From NCBI RefSeq assembly GCF_008632455.1, contig NZ_CP043929.1:1240001-1304000 (forward strand): DNA of 64,000 bases. The letters run 5' to 3'. The position numbers and the translations under genes were made by a program. Source of the DNA: Methylomonas rhizoryzae. Lineage in GTDB: Bacteria; Pseudomonadota; Gammaproteobacteria; Methylococcales; Methylomonadaceae. The notes under the pieces are model-generated. The model did not search any database, was not told the origin of the DNA, and worked only from the letters and a program-made list of their open reading frames with translations. How positions within the stretch are numbered: position 1 is the stretch's first letter; each line of letters starts with the position of its first letter. This document shows positions 53,130-62,600 of this stretch, piece by piece.

Positions 53130-54086
53130 TCAGGCTTCCATGGATTTTTTCAATTCTTTCGGGATGGAAAATACCACTTTTTCTTCGATGCCGGTATTTT
53201 CCCGCACCGTGGTGTCAGCCCCACCCCAGGCTTTCAACTGTTCTATGACTTCCTGCACCAACACTTCCGGCGCGGAAGCGCCTGCGGTGACGCCGACGAC
53301 TTCGATGCCGTCCAACCATTCTTGTTGCAAATTGCGGTAGGTATCGATCAAGTAAGCGGGTTTGCCCAGTTGCTCGGCAATTTCACGCAAACGGTTGGAA
53401 TTGGAGCTGTTAGGCGAGCCGACCACGAGTATCAGGTCCGAGATTTTGGATAAGTCGTGTACCGCATCCTGACGGTTTTGGGTGGCGTAGCAGATGTCGT
53501 CTTTTTTTTGTTCTTTGATGGACGGGAATTGTTCGCGCAACGCGTCGACCATGACTTTGGTATCGGTCATGGACAGCGTGGTTTGGGTGACGTAAGCCAG
53601 ATTGTCCGGATTGTGGACCCGCAAGTTTTTGACGTCTTCCGGGGTTTCCACCAGATAGATATTGCCGTTTTCGGTACATTTTTCGTACTGGCCCATGGTG
53701 CCTTCCACTTCCGGGTGACCGGCATGGCCGATCAAGATCACTTCCCGGTCTTGTTTGGCGTGTTTGGCCACTTGCATGTGGACTTTGGTAACCAACGGGC
53801 AGGTAGCGTCGAATACCGTGAGCTGGCGCTCTTGCGCTTCTCTTTGTACTTGTTTGGAAACGCCGTGGGCGCTGAATATCAGGTACGAACCGACCGGAAC
53901 GTCGCTTAAATCTTCGATGAAAACGGCGCCTTTTTGCTTTAAACCGTCTACCACGGTGCGGTTGTGCACGACTTCGTGTCTGACGTAGATCGGTGCGCCG
54001 AAAGTATCGATGGCTTGGTCGACGATTTCGATGGCTCGATCGACGCCGGCACAGAATCCGCGGGGGTTTGCGAGTACGATTTGCAT
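53130..54086 (-). CDS. ispH: 4-hydroxy-3-methylbut-2-enyl diphosphate reductase
   Basis: Last enzyme of the MEP isoprenoid pathway, an Fe-S protein producing IPP and DMAPP. It has 318 residues; the three cluster Cys lie in ANPRGFCAG, FDATCPLVTK and DDICYATQNRQ. The substrate His and Thr motifs (IGHAGHPEVEGT) are also present. Complete. Confidence 0.97.
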   Translation of the reverse strand: MQIVLANPRGFCAGVDRAIEIVDQAIDTFGAPIYVRHEVVHNRTVVDGLKQKGAVFIEDLSDVPVGSYLIFSAHGVSKQVQREAQERQLTVFDATCPLVTKVHMQVAKHAKQDREVILIGHAGHPEVEGTMGQYEKCTENGNIYLVETPEDVKNLRVHNPDNLAYVTQTTLSMTDTKVMVDALREQFPSIKEQKKDDICYATQNRQDAVHDLSKISDLILVVGSPNSSNSNRLREIAEQLGKPAYLIDTYRNLQQEWLDGIEVVGVTAGASAPEVLVQEVIEQLKAWGGADTTVRENTGIEEKVVFSIPKELKKSMEA

Positions 54087-54123
54087 ATTCTTGACTAATT
54101 TACTAGGTTACGACAACGGAATT

Positions 54124-54609
54124 CTAATCCAATTTTGCGTCGACGACGATAATACCGTCGCTATCCGCATATAAATACTGATCTTTTTTAAAGTTGACGC
54201 CGGCAAAAGTAATCATGATGTCCCGCTCGCCGTGGCCGTGTTTGCGGCTGCGCAAGGGATGAGTGTCCAACGCCCTGACGCCGATAGGCATCTCGTTGAC
54301 GATTTCCGAGCCACGCAGGCAGCCGTAGATGATGATGCCTTGCCAGCCGTTATTCAGCGCGATACCGGCCAAGGTATCGCCGAAGAGTGCGCAACGCCGG
54401 GAGCCGCCGCCGTCGACCACCAGCACCCGACCGGTGCCGTCTTCTTCCAGTACTTGCCGGACCAGGGAATTGTCTTCGAAGACTCTTAGCGTGGTAATTT
54501 GCCCGCAAAATTGTTTGAGCTTGCCGAAGGGCCGGAATAAAGGTTCGGCGATTTGAAACGATTCCCGCTCGGCGAACCGGTCACACAAGTCTGCGGTTAA
54601 GAATGACAT
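54124..54609 (-). CDS. rraA: Ribonuclease E activity regulator RraA
   Basis: 161 residues; starts SFLTADLCDRF, with the conserved GRVLVVDGGGSRRCALFGD and RGSEIVNEMPIGVRALD. In E. coli RraA binds RNase E and lowers its activity. Related proteins are aldolases, but this one matches RraA in length and motif order. It lies 12 bases after trhP on the same strand. Confidence 0.93.
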   Translation of the reverse strand: MSFLTADLCDRFAERESFQIAEPLFRPFGKLKQFCGQITTLRVFEDNSLVRQVLEEDGTGRVLVVDGGGSRRCALFGDTLAGIALNNGWQGIIIYGCLRGSEIVNEMPIGVRALDTHPLRSRKHGHGERDIMITFAGVNFKKDQYLYADSDGIIVVDAKLD

Positions 54610-54621
54610 CGTTAAACTCCT

Positions 54622-55980
54622 TTACGCGTAATAACGGGCTAACAGACCGTACTGGCAGTCGGCGTCGGGCAGGGGGATGCGAACTTCGTAGCCGCCGCCC
54701 GGCGCTTCTTGCATCGGATTGCCGAATTTATCGCTCATTTGCTGCACGGTAATATCGCGGTTGCCGTCCGGCAATATGATTTCCAGGCGGTCGCCGACCG
54801 AAAATTTATTTTTGACGCTGACGTCGGCCAGACCGCTGGCCGGGTCGTAACCGGTGATTTCGCCGCAAAATTGCTGCTGGTGGCTGCGAGAGTAGCCGGA
54901 AATGTAGTTTTGATGTTCGTGGGTGTGATGGCGCTGGTAAAAGCCGTCGGTGTAGCCGCGATTGGCCAGATTATCCAGGACGCCTATCAGTTCCGGCTGA
55001 AACGGCCGGCCGTTCGTCGCGTCGTCTATCGCTTGCCGGTAGGCTTGCGCGGTGCGGGCGACGTAAAAATGCGATTTGGTACGGCCTTCGATTTTCAGAC
55101 TGTCGATGCCGATTTCCACCAAACGTTGCACATGCTCGATGGCACGCAAGTCTTTGGAGTTCATGATGTAGGTGCCGTTTTCGTCTTCCATGATAGGCAT
55201 CAATTCGCCTTTACGGCCTTCTTCTTCCAGAAAGTAAATCTGGTCCGCCAAGGGATGGCGTTCGCCGCCGCCGCAACCGGCGCCGGTCATGCCGGTTGTC
55301 AGGTCGGCCATCGACAGCGTGGCGGCCGGAGAGGGTAGATAGTCGCCTTCGGCGTTTTCCACCGCCGGTACGGTATCGTATTTCCAGCGGCAGGAATTGG
55401 TGCAGGTGCCTTGGTTGGGGTCGCGGTGATTGAAATAGCCGGATAGCAGGCAGCGGCCGGAATAAGCGATGCATAAGGCGCCGTGCACGAACACTTCTAA
55501 CTCCATGTCCGGGCATTCCTGACGGATTTCGGCGATTTCGTCCAACGAGAGTTCGCGGGACAGAATGATGCGTTCCACGCCCAGGCTTTGCCAGAATTTG
55601 ACGCTGGCGTAATTGACCGTATTGGCTTGAACCGACAGGTGAACCGGCATGTCCGGCCATTTTTCGCGGGTCAGCATGATTAAGCCGGGGTCGGCCATTA
55701 TCAACGCGTCCGGCTGCATGGCGATGATGGGCGCTATGTCTTTGATAAAGGTTTTGACCTTGCTGTTATGCGGGATGACGTTGGCGGCTAGATAGAATTT
55801 TTTGCCGAGCTGGTGGGCCTCGGCGATGCCTTTAGCCAGGTTATCGGCTAAAAAGTCGTTGTTTCTTACCCTGAGGCTGTAACGGGGTTGACCGGCGTAG
55901 ACGGCGTCAGCGCCGAATGCGAACGCGTAACGCATATTGCGTATCGTGCCGGCGGGGGAGAGGAGTTCTACCTGTTTCAT
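54622..55980 (-). CDS. trhP: Prephenate-dependent tRNA uridine(34) hydroxylase (YegQ/U32 family)
   Basis: 452 residues from ATG 55980 (KQVELLSPAGTIRNMRYAF); the open frame extends 21 codons further without conservation. U32-family motifs: GADAVYAGQPRYSLR, ELEVFVHGALCIAYSGRCLLS (Cys-rich), and ESLKIEGR-type DSLKIEGRTKSHFYVA. TrhP hydroxylates U34 of several tRNAs. Complete. Confidence 0.92.
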   Translation of the reverse strand: MKQVELLSPAGTIRNMRYAFAFGADAVYAGQPRYSLRVRNNDFLADNLAKGIAEAHQLGKKFYLAANVIPHNSKVKTFIKDIAPIIAMQPDALIMADPGLIMLTREKWPDMPVHLSVQANTVNYASVKFWQSLGVERIILSRELSLDEIAEIRQECPDMELEVFVHGALCIAYSGRCLLSGYFNHRDPNQGTCTNSCRWKYDTVPAVENAEGDYLPSPAATLSMADLTTGMTGAGCGGGERHPLADQIYFLEEEGRKGELMPIMEDENGTYIMNSKDLRAIEHVQRLVEIGIDSLKIEGRTKSHFYVARTAQAYRQAIDDATNGRPFQPELIGVLDNLANRGYTDGFYQRHHTHEHQNYISGYSRSHQQQFCGEITGYDPASGLADVSVKNKFSVGDRLEIILPDGNRDITVQQMSDKFGNPMQEAPGGGYEVRIPLPDADCQYGLLARYYA

Positions 55981-56014
55981 GTGCGGAGTACGGCTAACGG
56001 GAGGGGGCAGAATT

Positions 56015-56245
56015 CTAGCAAAGTTCCGGCCGTATCGTCGCATCTTTTGCTATAAAACCCCGCGAACGGTGGGGCTGAACGGTACGATACCGTTCTAAAT
56101 TGAGTTCGTTGTACGGGACTTTAACAAACGCTTGCCGTAAGGCGTCAACATGCTCTATCAATAATCTGTTGCCATAGCGTTCGGCCGGGTTGACGGTAAA
56201 AAACCAGGTGGCTCCGGGAAGATAAACAGGTCGGTAATCGGTCAT
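56015..56245 (-). pseudogene. Truncated REP-associated tyrosine transposase
   Basis: About 76 residues from ATG 56245. The N-terminal part TDYRPVYLPGATWFFTVN followed by AERYGNRLLIEHVDALRQAF matches the start of Y1/REP-associated transposases (RAYT). The later His and Tyr catalytic motifs are missing; the frame ends soon after, near an unrelated sequence. Such enzymes mobilise REP palindromes like the one at 31963. Confidence 0.8.
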
Positions 56246-56317
56246 GGCGAACAGCTTCAAGTCGGTTACGCGAATGATGCGGTTCGTGCCTCACCGCATC
56301 CACGGACTCGTAAAGTC

Positions 56318-56980
56318 CGGAACCCATTGAAGCGAGAAGGCTTGACGGTGGCCCGCTGCACCGTGGAGCGCCTGATGAAAAACCTGGGTCTTAAAGGCAC
56401 CAGGCGTGGCAAAACCATCAAGACTACGATCAGCGACGCCGATGCGGCATGCCCCCTTGGATCGGGTGAACCGCCAATTCAGCGCCGAGCGGCCGAATGC
56501 TTTGCGGGTGGCGGATTTCACCTATGTCAAAACCTGGCAAGGCTTTGTCTATTTTGTCTATGTGGCTTTTGTAATCGACGTATTTGCTCGCTACATCGTC
56601 GGTTGGAAAGTCTCGTCTTCCCGCATGCCGACTTTGTACCGGATGCGCCGGAGCAGGCGTTACATGACCGGCAACCCCAGCGCGACGACGGCCTGATTCA
56701 CCACAGCGTCCGCGGTGTACAGTACGTGTCGATCCGCTATACCGAACGTCTGTCAGACGCCGGCGTTGAGGCATCCGTGGGTAGCGTCGGCGACTCGTAT
56801 GACAATGCCCCTGGCTGAAACCATCAATGGCTTGTATATGGCCGAGCTGATTCATAAACCATCCTGGAAGCATCGCTAAGCCGTCGAGCTTGTGGGTCTA
56901 CCGGTTTAATCATCGACGCTACCAGCCGAAGCCGAGGCCGGGTATTATCAACATTTTTCCGAGTCGGCTAAGGCAGCATG
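56318..56980 (+). pseudogene. IS3-family transposase remnant
   Basis: Pieces of the IS3 OrfB transposase appear in successive frames: KREGLTVARCTVERLMKNLG (helix-turn-helix region), then ADFTYVKTWQGFVYFVYVAF with DVFARYIVGWKVSSS (DDE catalytic core), then DSYDNAP and ETINGLYMAELIHKPSWK. At least three frameshifts and internal stops break the gene. No clear terminal inverted repeats remain. It borders ureE. Confidence 0.85.
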
Positions 56981-57032
56981 ACTCACAACAATCAGCCGCC
57001 GAGATTCCCGGGGCGATTCAATGTAAATAGCC

Positions 57033-57473
57033 ATGATAACTATGCTTAAACTCACCGAAACCGCTCACCCCGAAGCCTCCACCGACGATATCCTGACCCT
57101 GCCTTACGATGCCAGGCAAAAATCCAGGCAACCGGCCGTGACCGCCGGCGGTTTGGAAGTCGGCGTGTTCCTGCCGCGCGGGCAAACCTTGCGGCACGGC
57201 ATGGTGTTGAGCAACGAGCAGGGATTCAGGGTGCGGGTTAACGCTGCCGCGGAGGAGGTATCCGTAGTCAAATGCGCCGATGCCTTGCAGTTTGCCCGCG
57301 CGTGCTACCATCTGGGCAATCGCCACGTGGCGCTGCAAATCTTGCCGGGCGAATTGCGCTTTTTGACCGATCACGTGCTGGACCAAATGTTGGTCGGTTT
57401 GGGCCTGAACGTGGAACACCACACATTGCCATTCGAGCCGGAAGCCGGCGCCTATCATCAGCATGGTCATTGA
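57033..57473 (+). CDS. ureE: Urease accessory protein UreE
   Basis: 146-residue nickel metallochaperone that delivers Ni to the urease active site. It has the UreE-type fold (LPYDARQKSRQPAVTAGGLEVGVFLPRG) and RACYHLGNRHVALQI with the conserved metal-site His. The C-terminus is short but His-rich (AYHQHGH). It overlaps ureF by 11 bases. No ureA, ureB, ureC or ureD is in the window. Confidence 0.92.
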   Translation: MITMLKLTETAHPEASTDDILTLPYDARQKSRQPAVTAGGLEVGVFLPRGQTLRHGMVLSNEQGFRVRVNAAAEEVSVVKCADALQFARACYHLGNRHVALQILPGELRFLTDHVLDQMLVGLGLNVEHHTLPFEPEAGAYHQHGH

Positions 57474-58137
57474 CCTGCCTTTGCTGCGGTTATTGCAACT
57501 GGTTAGTCCCGGCCTGCCGATCGGCATGTTCTGCTATTCGCAGGGTTTGGAGCGGGCGGTGCACGACGCTTGGATTGGTAATGCCGAACAAGCGGACGAG
57601 TGGTTGCGGGGCATATTGCACAACAATTTGGCCCGCACCGACGCGCCGTTGTTGGCGCGGCTTTACGACGCCTGGTTCGCGGTAGACCTCGATCGGGTAA
57701 CGGTCTGGTCGCAAACTTTGCTAGCCTATCGAGAAACCGCCGAACTGCGCGCCGAAGACAAGCAAACCGGCCAGGCCTTGGCGCGCTTGTTGGCGCAGCT
57801 GGACATGCCGGAAGCCGCTGACTGGCAGAAGCGGCCGGATACCACCTTGGCGGCTTTATTCGCCTTGGCTGCGGTGCGCTGGCGCATAGACAAAGCCGCA
57901 GCCGTCAACGGCTACTTGTGGGCTTGGTTGGAAAACCAGGTGCTGTGCGCGGTTAAATTAGTGCCGTTGGGGCAGGTTGCCGGCCAGCAGTTGTTGCACG
58001 GTTTGGCGACGGACATACCGCGCTTGGCGGAACAAGCGTTAAGGCTGAGCGATGCGCAAATCGGTGCCGGCAGTTTTGGGTTGGCCTTGGCGAGCAGCCG
58101 GCACGAGACGCAATACTCGCGCTTGTTTCGCTCTTGA
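57463..58137 (+). CDS. ureF: Urease accessory protein UreF
   Basis: 224-residue helical protein that forms the UreD-UreF-UreG activation complex with the apo-urease. Family motifs: LQLVSPGLPIGMFCYSQGLE, AVNGYLWAWLENQVLCAVKLVPLGQ, and the C-terminal region near SRHETQYSRLFRS. Length is typical. Confidence 0.92.
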   Translation: MVIDLPLLRLLQLVSPGLPIGMFCYSQGLERAVHDAWIGNAEQADEWLRGILHNNLARTDAPLLARLYDAWFAVDLDRVTVWSQTLLAYRETAELRAEDKQTGQALARLLAQLDMPEAADWQKRPDTTLAALFALAAVRWRIDKAAAVNGYLWAWLENQVLCAVKLVPLGQVAGQQLLHGLATDIPRLAEQALRLSDAQIGAGSFGLALASSRHETQYSRLFRS

Positions 58138-58227
58138 TTTTTCCCAATTTCAGGCGGATGGCGGGTATTGGGGAAAGCATTGTTTATCCGGTTAATTCAA
58201 CATAGATTCGCAACGGGGAATATCGCT

Positions 58228-58848
58228 ATGAACGCTAAACAGGTATTAAGAATCGGCATCGGCGGTCCGGTCGGTTCCGGCAAGACGGCATTGGTGGATG
58301 CTTTATGCAAAGCCATGCGCGACGATTTTCAGATCGGCGTGGTGACCAACGACATTTATACCCGCGAGGACCAGCAGTTTTTGATACGCAGCCAAGCCTT
58401 GCCGGAAGAGCGCATATTCGGCGTGGAAACCGGCGGTTGTCCGCATACCGCGATTCGCGAAGACGCGTCCATGAATCTAGCCGCCGTGGACGAGTTATGC
58501 GAGCGTTTTCCCGAGCTGGATTTCGTATTGGTGGAAAGCGGCGGCGACAATCTCAGCGCCACCTTTAGTCCGGAACTGGCGGATCTGACCATTTACGTGA
58601 TCGACGTGTCGGCCGGCGACAAGATACCGCGCAAGGGCGGCCCGGGCATCACCCGTTCGGATTTGCTGGTCATCAACAAAATCGATCTGGCACCTTACGT
58701 CGGCGCGTCGCTGGAGGTCATGGACCGTGACGCCCGAAAAATGCGCGCTGACAGGCCGTTCGTGTTTACCAACATCAAAACCGGTGAGGGTTTGGATCAG
58801 GTTGTGGCCTTCATCGTCAAACAAGGCATGCTGCAAGCCGTTGCCTAA
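58228..58848 (+). CDS. ureG: Urease accessory GTPase UreG
   Basis: 206-residue SIMIBI GTPase that powers nickel insertion into urease. P-loop GGPVGSGKTALV, metal-binding Cys-Pro-His in GGCPHTAIRED, and the switch and guanine-binding motifs (VINKIDLA). Start at ATG 58228; an upstream in-frame ATG at 58168 is not conserved. It is 90 bases after ureF. Structural urease genes are absent from the window. Confidence 0.95.
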   Translation: MNAKQVLRIGIGGPVGSGKTALVDALCKAMRDDFQIGVVTNDIYTREDQQFLIRSQALPEERIFGVETGGCPHTAIREDASMNLAAVDELCERFPELDFVLVESGGDNLSATFSPELADLTIYVIDVSAGDKIPRKGGPGITRSDLLVINKIDLAPYVGASLEVMDRDARKMRADRPFVFTNIKTGEGLDQVVAFIVKQGMLQAVA

Positions 58849-59631
58849 CAGCGGACATCAATCAAACTGCAGTGGATAGCGGATGCCATGTAAGGCCTTT
58901 CGCCCAAGGCCGCCGCGTGTTCAGCCTATGCCGTTGTTTGAATGTTGTTACAGTCCAGTCCCGCCGGCAGAGCGGAGCCACAGCCGGCGAATCCCCCGCA
59001 AAATTTTGCCGTTCCGAATAAGCCGATCGGCCTGTCCGGCAACCGGTTCGGCTACAAATCAGGCTAGCGCTTCCGGTACGAATTCGTCAGTGGCGCCGGC
59101 CTTTGAGTGCGGCGGATTTTCGCTGATCGCTTGGTATGCCTTTCCCGATAAGGCGACTCTTGATTAACTGCGGCCGATACAACTTGTGCATTAAAGGCGA
59201 TTGAAATACGCAGTTGCATGGCCTGATTTTTTGCGTTAGTAATCACAAAAAAATCAGCTAAACTCATCGAGCGGTGGCGGTGGAAAGTCGCGGATTCTTA
59301 GGGGAGAGTAGGATTACTCCCGTGACAGCCAACGTATTTCTGTTTTGGCAGCTTGGTTTTGGGGTTTGAAGTTGATTGAAAACTGGCTTTGTATCCCCCG
59401 CGAAGCTGCAAGACCAATGGTCGGTAATGAATTAACCCAGTGTTTTAATCGCAGAACAAGCCGAATCTTTCGGTTCCGGGCAACTAAAGGTGAGTGTTTG
59501 ATTGGTCTCGGGGGAATGAATTCGGTAACTAATCTTTGTTTCTAAATACTTACTCATCAACTAGGGTTGCTAATAATTTCATTGATCCGAAGTGCAAATG
59601 TACTGAAAACTTTTTTACCTACGGAGTAGTT
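58849..59631. other. 783-base gap, no supported gene
   Basis: Open frames of 94 and 66 codons (58883 and 59345) lack ribosome sites and family similarity. A short hairpin (GGGAG with CTCCC, about 59302-59320) and an RNA-like stretch around 59268-59345 match no riboswitch I know. The end carries the leader and ACGGAG ribosome site of the dockerin gene at 59632. Confidence 0.4.
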
Positions 59632-62600
59632 ATGCAAATCCGTCGAGATTATCGCAGGCCATATCTTGTGGCGAGAATATTGATGCCGTTAGGCACACTT
59701 TTGGTGTTGTTGCTGGTGCCGGCGGCATTCGCGGCCGGGCAGGACGGAGACGACAGACTTTCGCTGCCTAAAGCCCCTCGAGTTTTGTCGCGTAGCGTTC
59801 TGGGACCAAGAACTTCGCCTTTCGACCCGCCTTCTCAAGATGTTTTTTTTACTGATGGCGGGGCAGGATTGGACACTGGCTGTACCTTCAACAATGACCC
59901 GAATCACCCACTAGTTATCAACATAGCCATAGACAAATTTGTGGGGGATGTCGACGCGAACGGTTATTTGGTCAATCCCGCGCCGCTCGTTTCCGCCGGC
60001 ATTATTCCGGCGACGGTCGACATCATCATGCCCGCGTACGACATTGATGTTAACGGTTCGCCTCCACCGGAACGGGATGAAGCCTTATTCAATGGTCAAA
60101 GCTTGGGATTTCTGACCGGCGATGATGGGATCTGGAAGCTGAATAGTTTTAGTATCGACATTCGGAAAGTGAAATTTCCTTCCCGGCCCGCTAGTGGCGG
60201 CAATGTGGTGCCGGTCATCAATACAGTCCAAATCCATGTAGACACCTTGAGTAGCGGTCGCTGGTGCGCTGCGATTGACTGGGTAGCCTTGGTTATACCG
60301 GTACGGCCTAAACTAGCGCTGGAACTCAAGGTTATAGACGGCAACAAAATTCGGCGGAATACCGGCGCTGCGACTATCGATACGATCTACCAGCAGGATT
60401 TCGATGCGGCCTGTAACGTAAACACGACCATAGGGCCAATCGACGACTATCCGTTTTCAGGGCCGGCGACTTCCGGACTGTTCGGCTGGTTTAGCGGCGA
60501 ATCCAAACTGCGGGCCAAACTCAAAACTTGTCCCGAAAACAGTATCGACCCACCCGAAATCGAAGCCGAATGGACCGTCAGCGGAGGCGGGCCAAGCGCT
60601 TCTACTGCCTGGAATGGTTTCGAGGGAGATGTCACGGTCAAAATGCCGGACAACGTTGGAAGCTACACCGTGGATTTCACTTATACCGTCAACGGTACAC
60701 AAAACCTTACCGCAAGCCGCAAACTGTTTGTTACTAAGGCAACGCCGCTAGGGAGTGTCAACCCGCCCCGTTTGAGCTGGTACGAGAAGGCTACCGATTG
60801 GGCTTCTGGCCAGTCGGACGAAGAGGCGATTATCAAGGCGGTACTGGATGGCGTTTACGCTTTTGGCGGTGCTAACTGGCGTTACGGCTATGACTTCGGG
60901 GCCGTACCAAAATGCAGCTGGGAAAACTTGGTAGCTAATCCGATTAGCTGCAACTACTCGGACTGCTATGTTTTTAGCGACGTACTGACCGGCATGACGG
61001 CCACTCTCGGCATAAGCGGAATGTCTCCTGTGCCGCCAGTAACGGCACCCGGCAACAATCATTTCATAACCACCGGCTCGCCCTCGCTTGATCCGGCGTT
61101 TCGAGGGAGCGCCAAACCACTCGGTGGAGGAGCATTTGATCGCTACTACTTTTCCAGCCATAGCCTGGTCAAGCGCGGATGGTTTTTTCCGGATTACTAC
61201 GACGCCACGTTTGATGGAATCTACGGCAACAAAACCCAATTCATCGCATTCAACCTAACCGGCGCAACCGCGAACGATGCCGGAGGGCGGGAGTACTATG
61301 TCACGACGGAAGGAGCCAAGGTCTACGACCTTTACAGCGGCCATTATGACGGTTGGGGCGACTACGAATACACGTTGCCGGCTTCTCCCGCTCCCAAGTT
61401 GATGGCACCGGCTACCCTGGCGATGGCAAGCACGGATCTGCAACTTCCGGGTACGGCAAGTTTCCGAACGCTCGATAGCAATGGCGACGGCATTTATGAA
61501 GGCATTGCTGCCGATGTTGACGTAGAGGTGCTGACTGCAGGTAGTTACACGATAGTCGGGCGGCTTGAGAAGAACGGCATTTTGGTGGCAAACAGGCCGG
61601 CTTATGAATCGCAGTTATCCAGCCGCGTTACTTTTCAGGTAAACGCTCCGGGTAGCCAAAAGGTAACTATCATCTTTTCCGGGGAGCTGATTTATCAATC
61701 CGGGCAAGACGGCCCTTACGATCTGGTGTTGAGAGGTAACAACATCCATCTTTCGCTGCAGACCCCGGCTTACGACCATCGTTCCTTTGGCGAGCTACTG
61801 ACCACCATCACCGGGGTAGGCGACGAGGGAATTGACGAGAACAGTGACGGCACGCTGGAAGGCATCCGCGCCAATGTGGATTTAACCGGCCGCGCCGCCG
61901 GCAACTATCGCATGATAGGCAGTCTGATCAAAAACGGCGCAACCTTGGTCAACGCCGGTGCCGAGATTACGCTCTCGGCCGACCGGCAGACCGTATCCTT
62001 GGTATTTCCCGGTCTGCCACTGAAACGATCCGGGCAGGATGGTCCGTACGAAGGCGTGGTGTACTTGCAGGACGGCAACGGTCATACCGTTTCCAGCTTC
62101 GATTTTCCGACGCAAGCCTACCAAGCCGGTGCTTTCGAGTCGGTGATCGAGCCGGTCGGGGCTCAATCGGACCAAGGCATAGACAGCAACGGCAATGGCC
62201 TGCACGACACTCTCTCCGTCAGCTTTGGGGCGTCGTTCTCCCGCGGAGGAACCTTCCTGTTGACCGGCGCCCTTAGTAACGCGGCCGGAAGCAAAACCGT
62301 GTTCGGCGAACAACTGATCAGCGTCGTACCCGGTACCCGGCAGCTGACCCTCAATTTTGCCGGTCCCGACATCTATGGCCAGCAAATAGACGGTCCTTAT
62401 CGGATAGAGGTTTCGCTCCGCGATCCATCGACTCAGGCAGTCATTGACCGGCTGGCGCTGCCGCAAGAAACCAAGGGGTATCTGTATACCGACTTCGATT
62501 CGTCTCGGAACGTGTCCGCCATTACGTTAACCGGCGCTGCAGACGACCAGGGTATCGATACCGACGGAAACGGTTTGTTTAATCAACTGCAAGTCGGCGT

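Noticed and set aside
58883..59167. 94-codon frame after ureG
   Set aside because: No ribosome site, low-complexity Ser/Pro/Arg content, no family.
59268..59345. Possible riboswitch in the leader of the locus B dockerin gene
   Set aside because: A short hairpin is present, but none of the conserved cores of known riboswitch classes could be placed; too far from the start codon to argue further.
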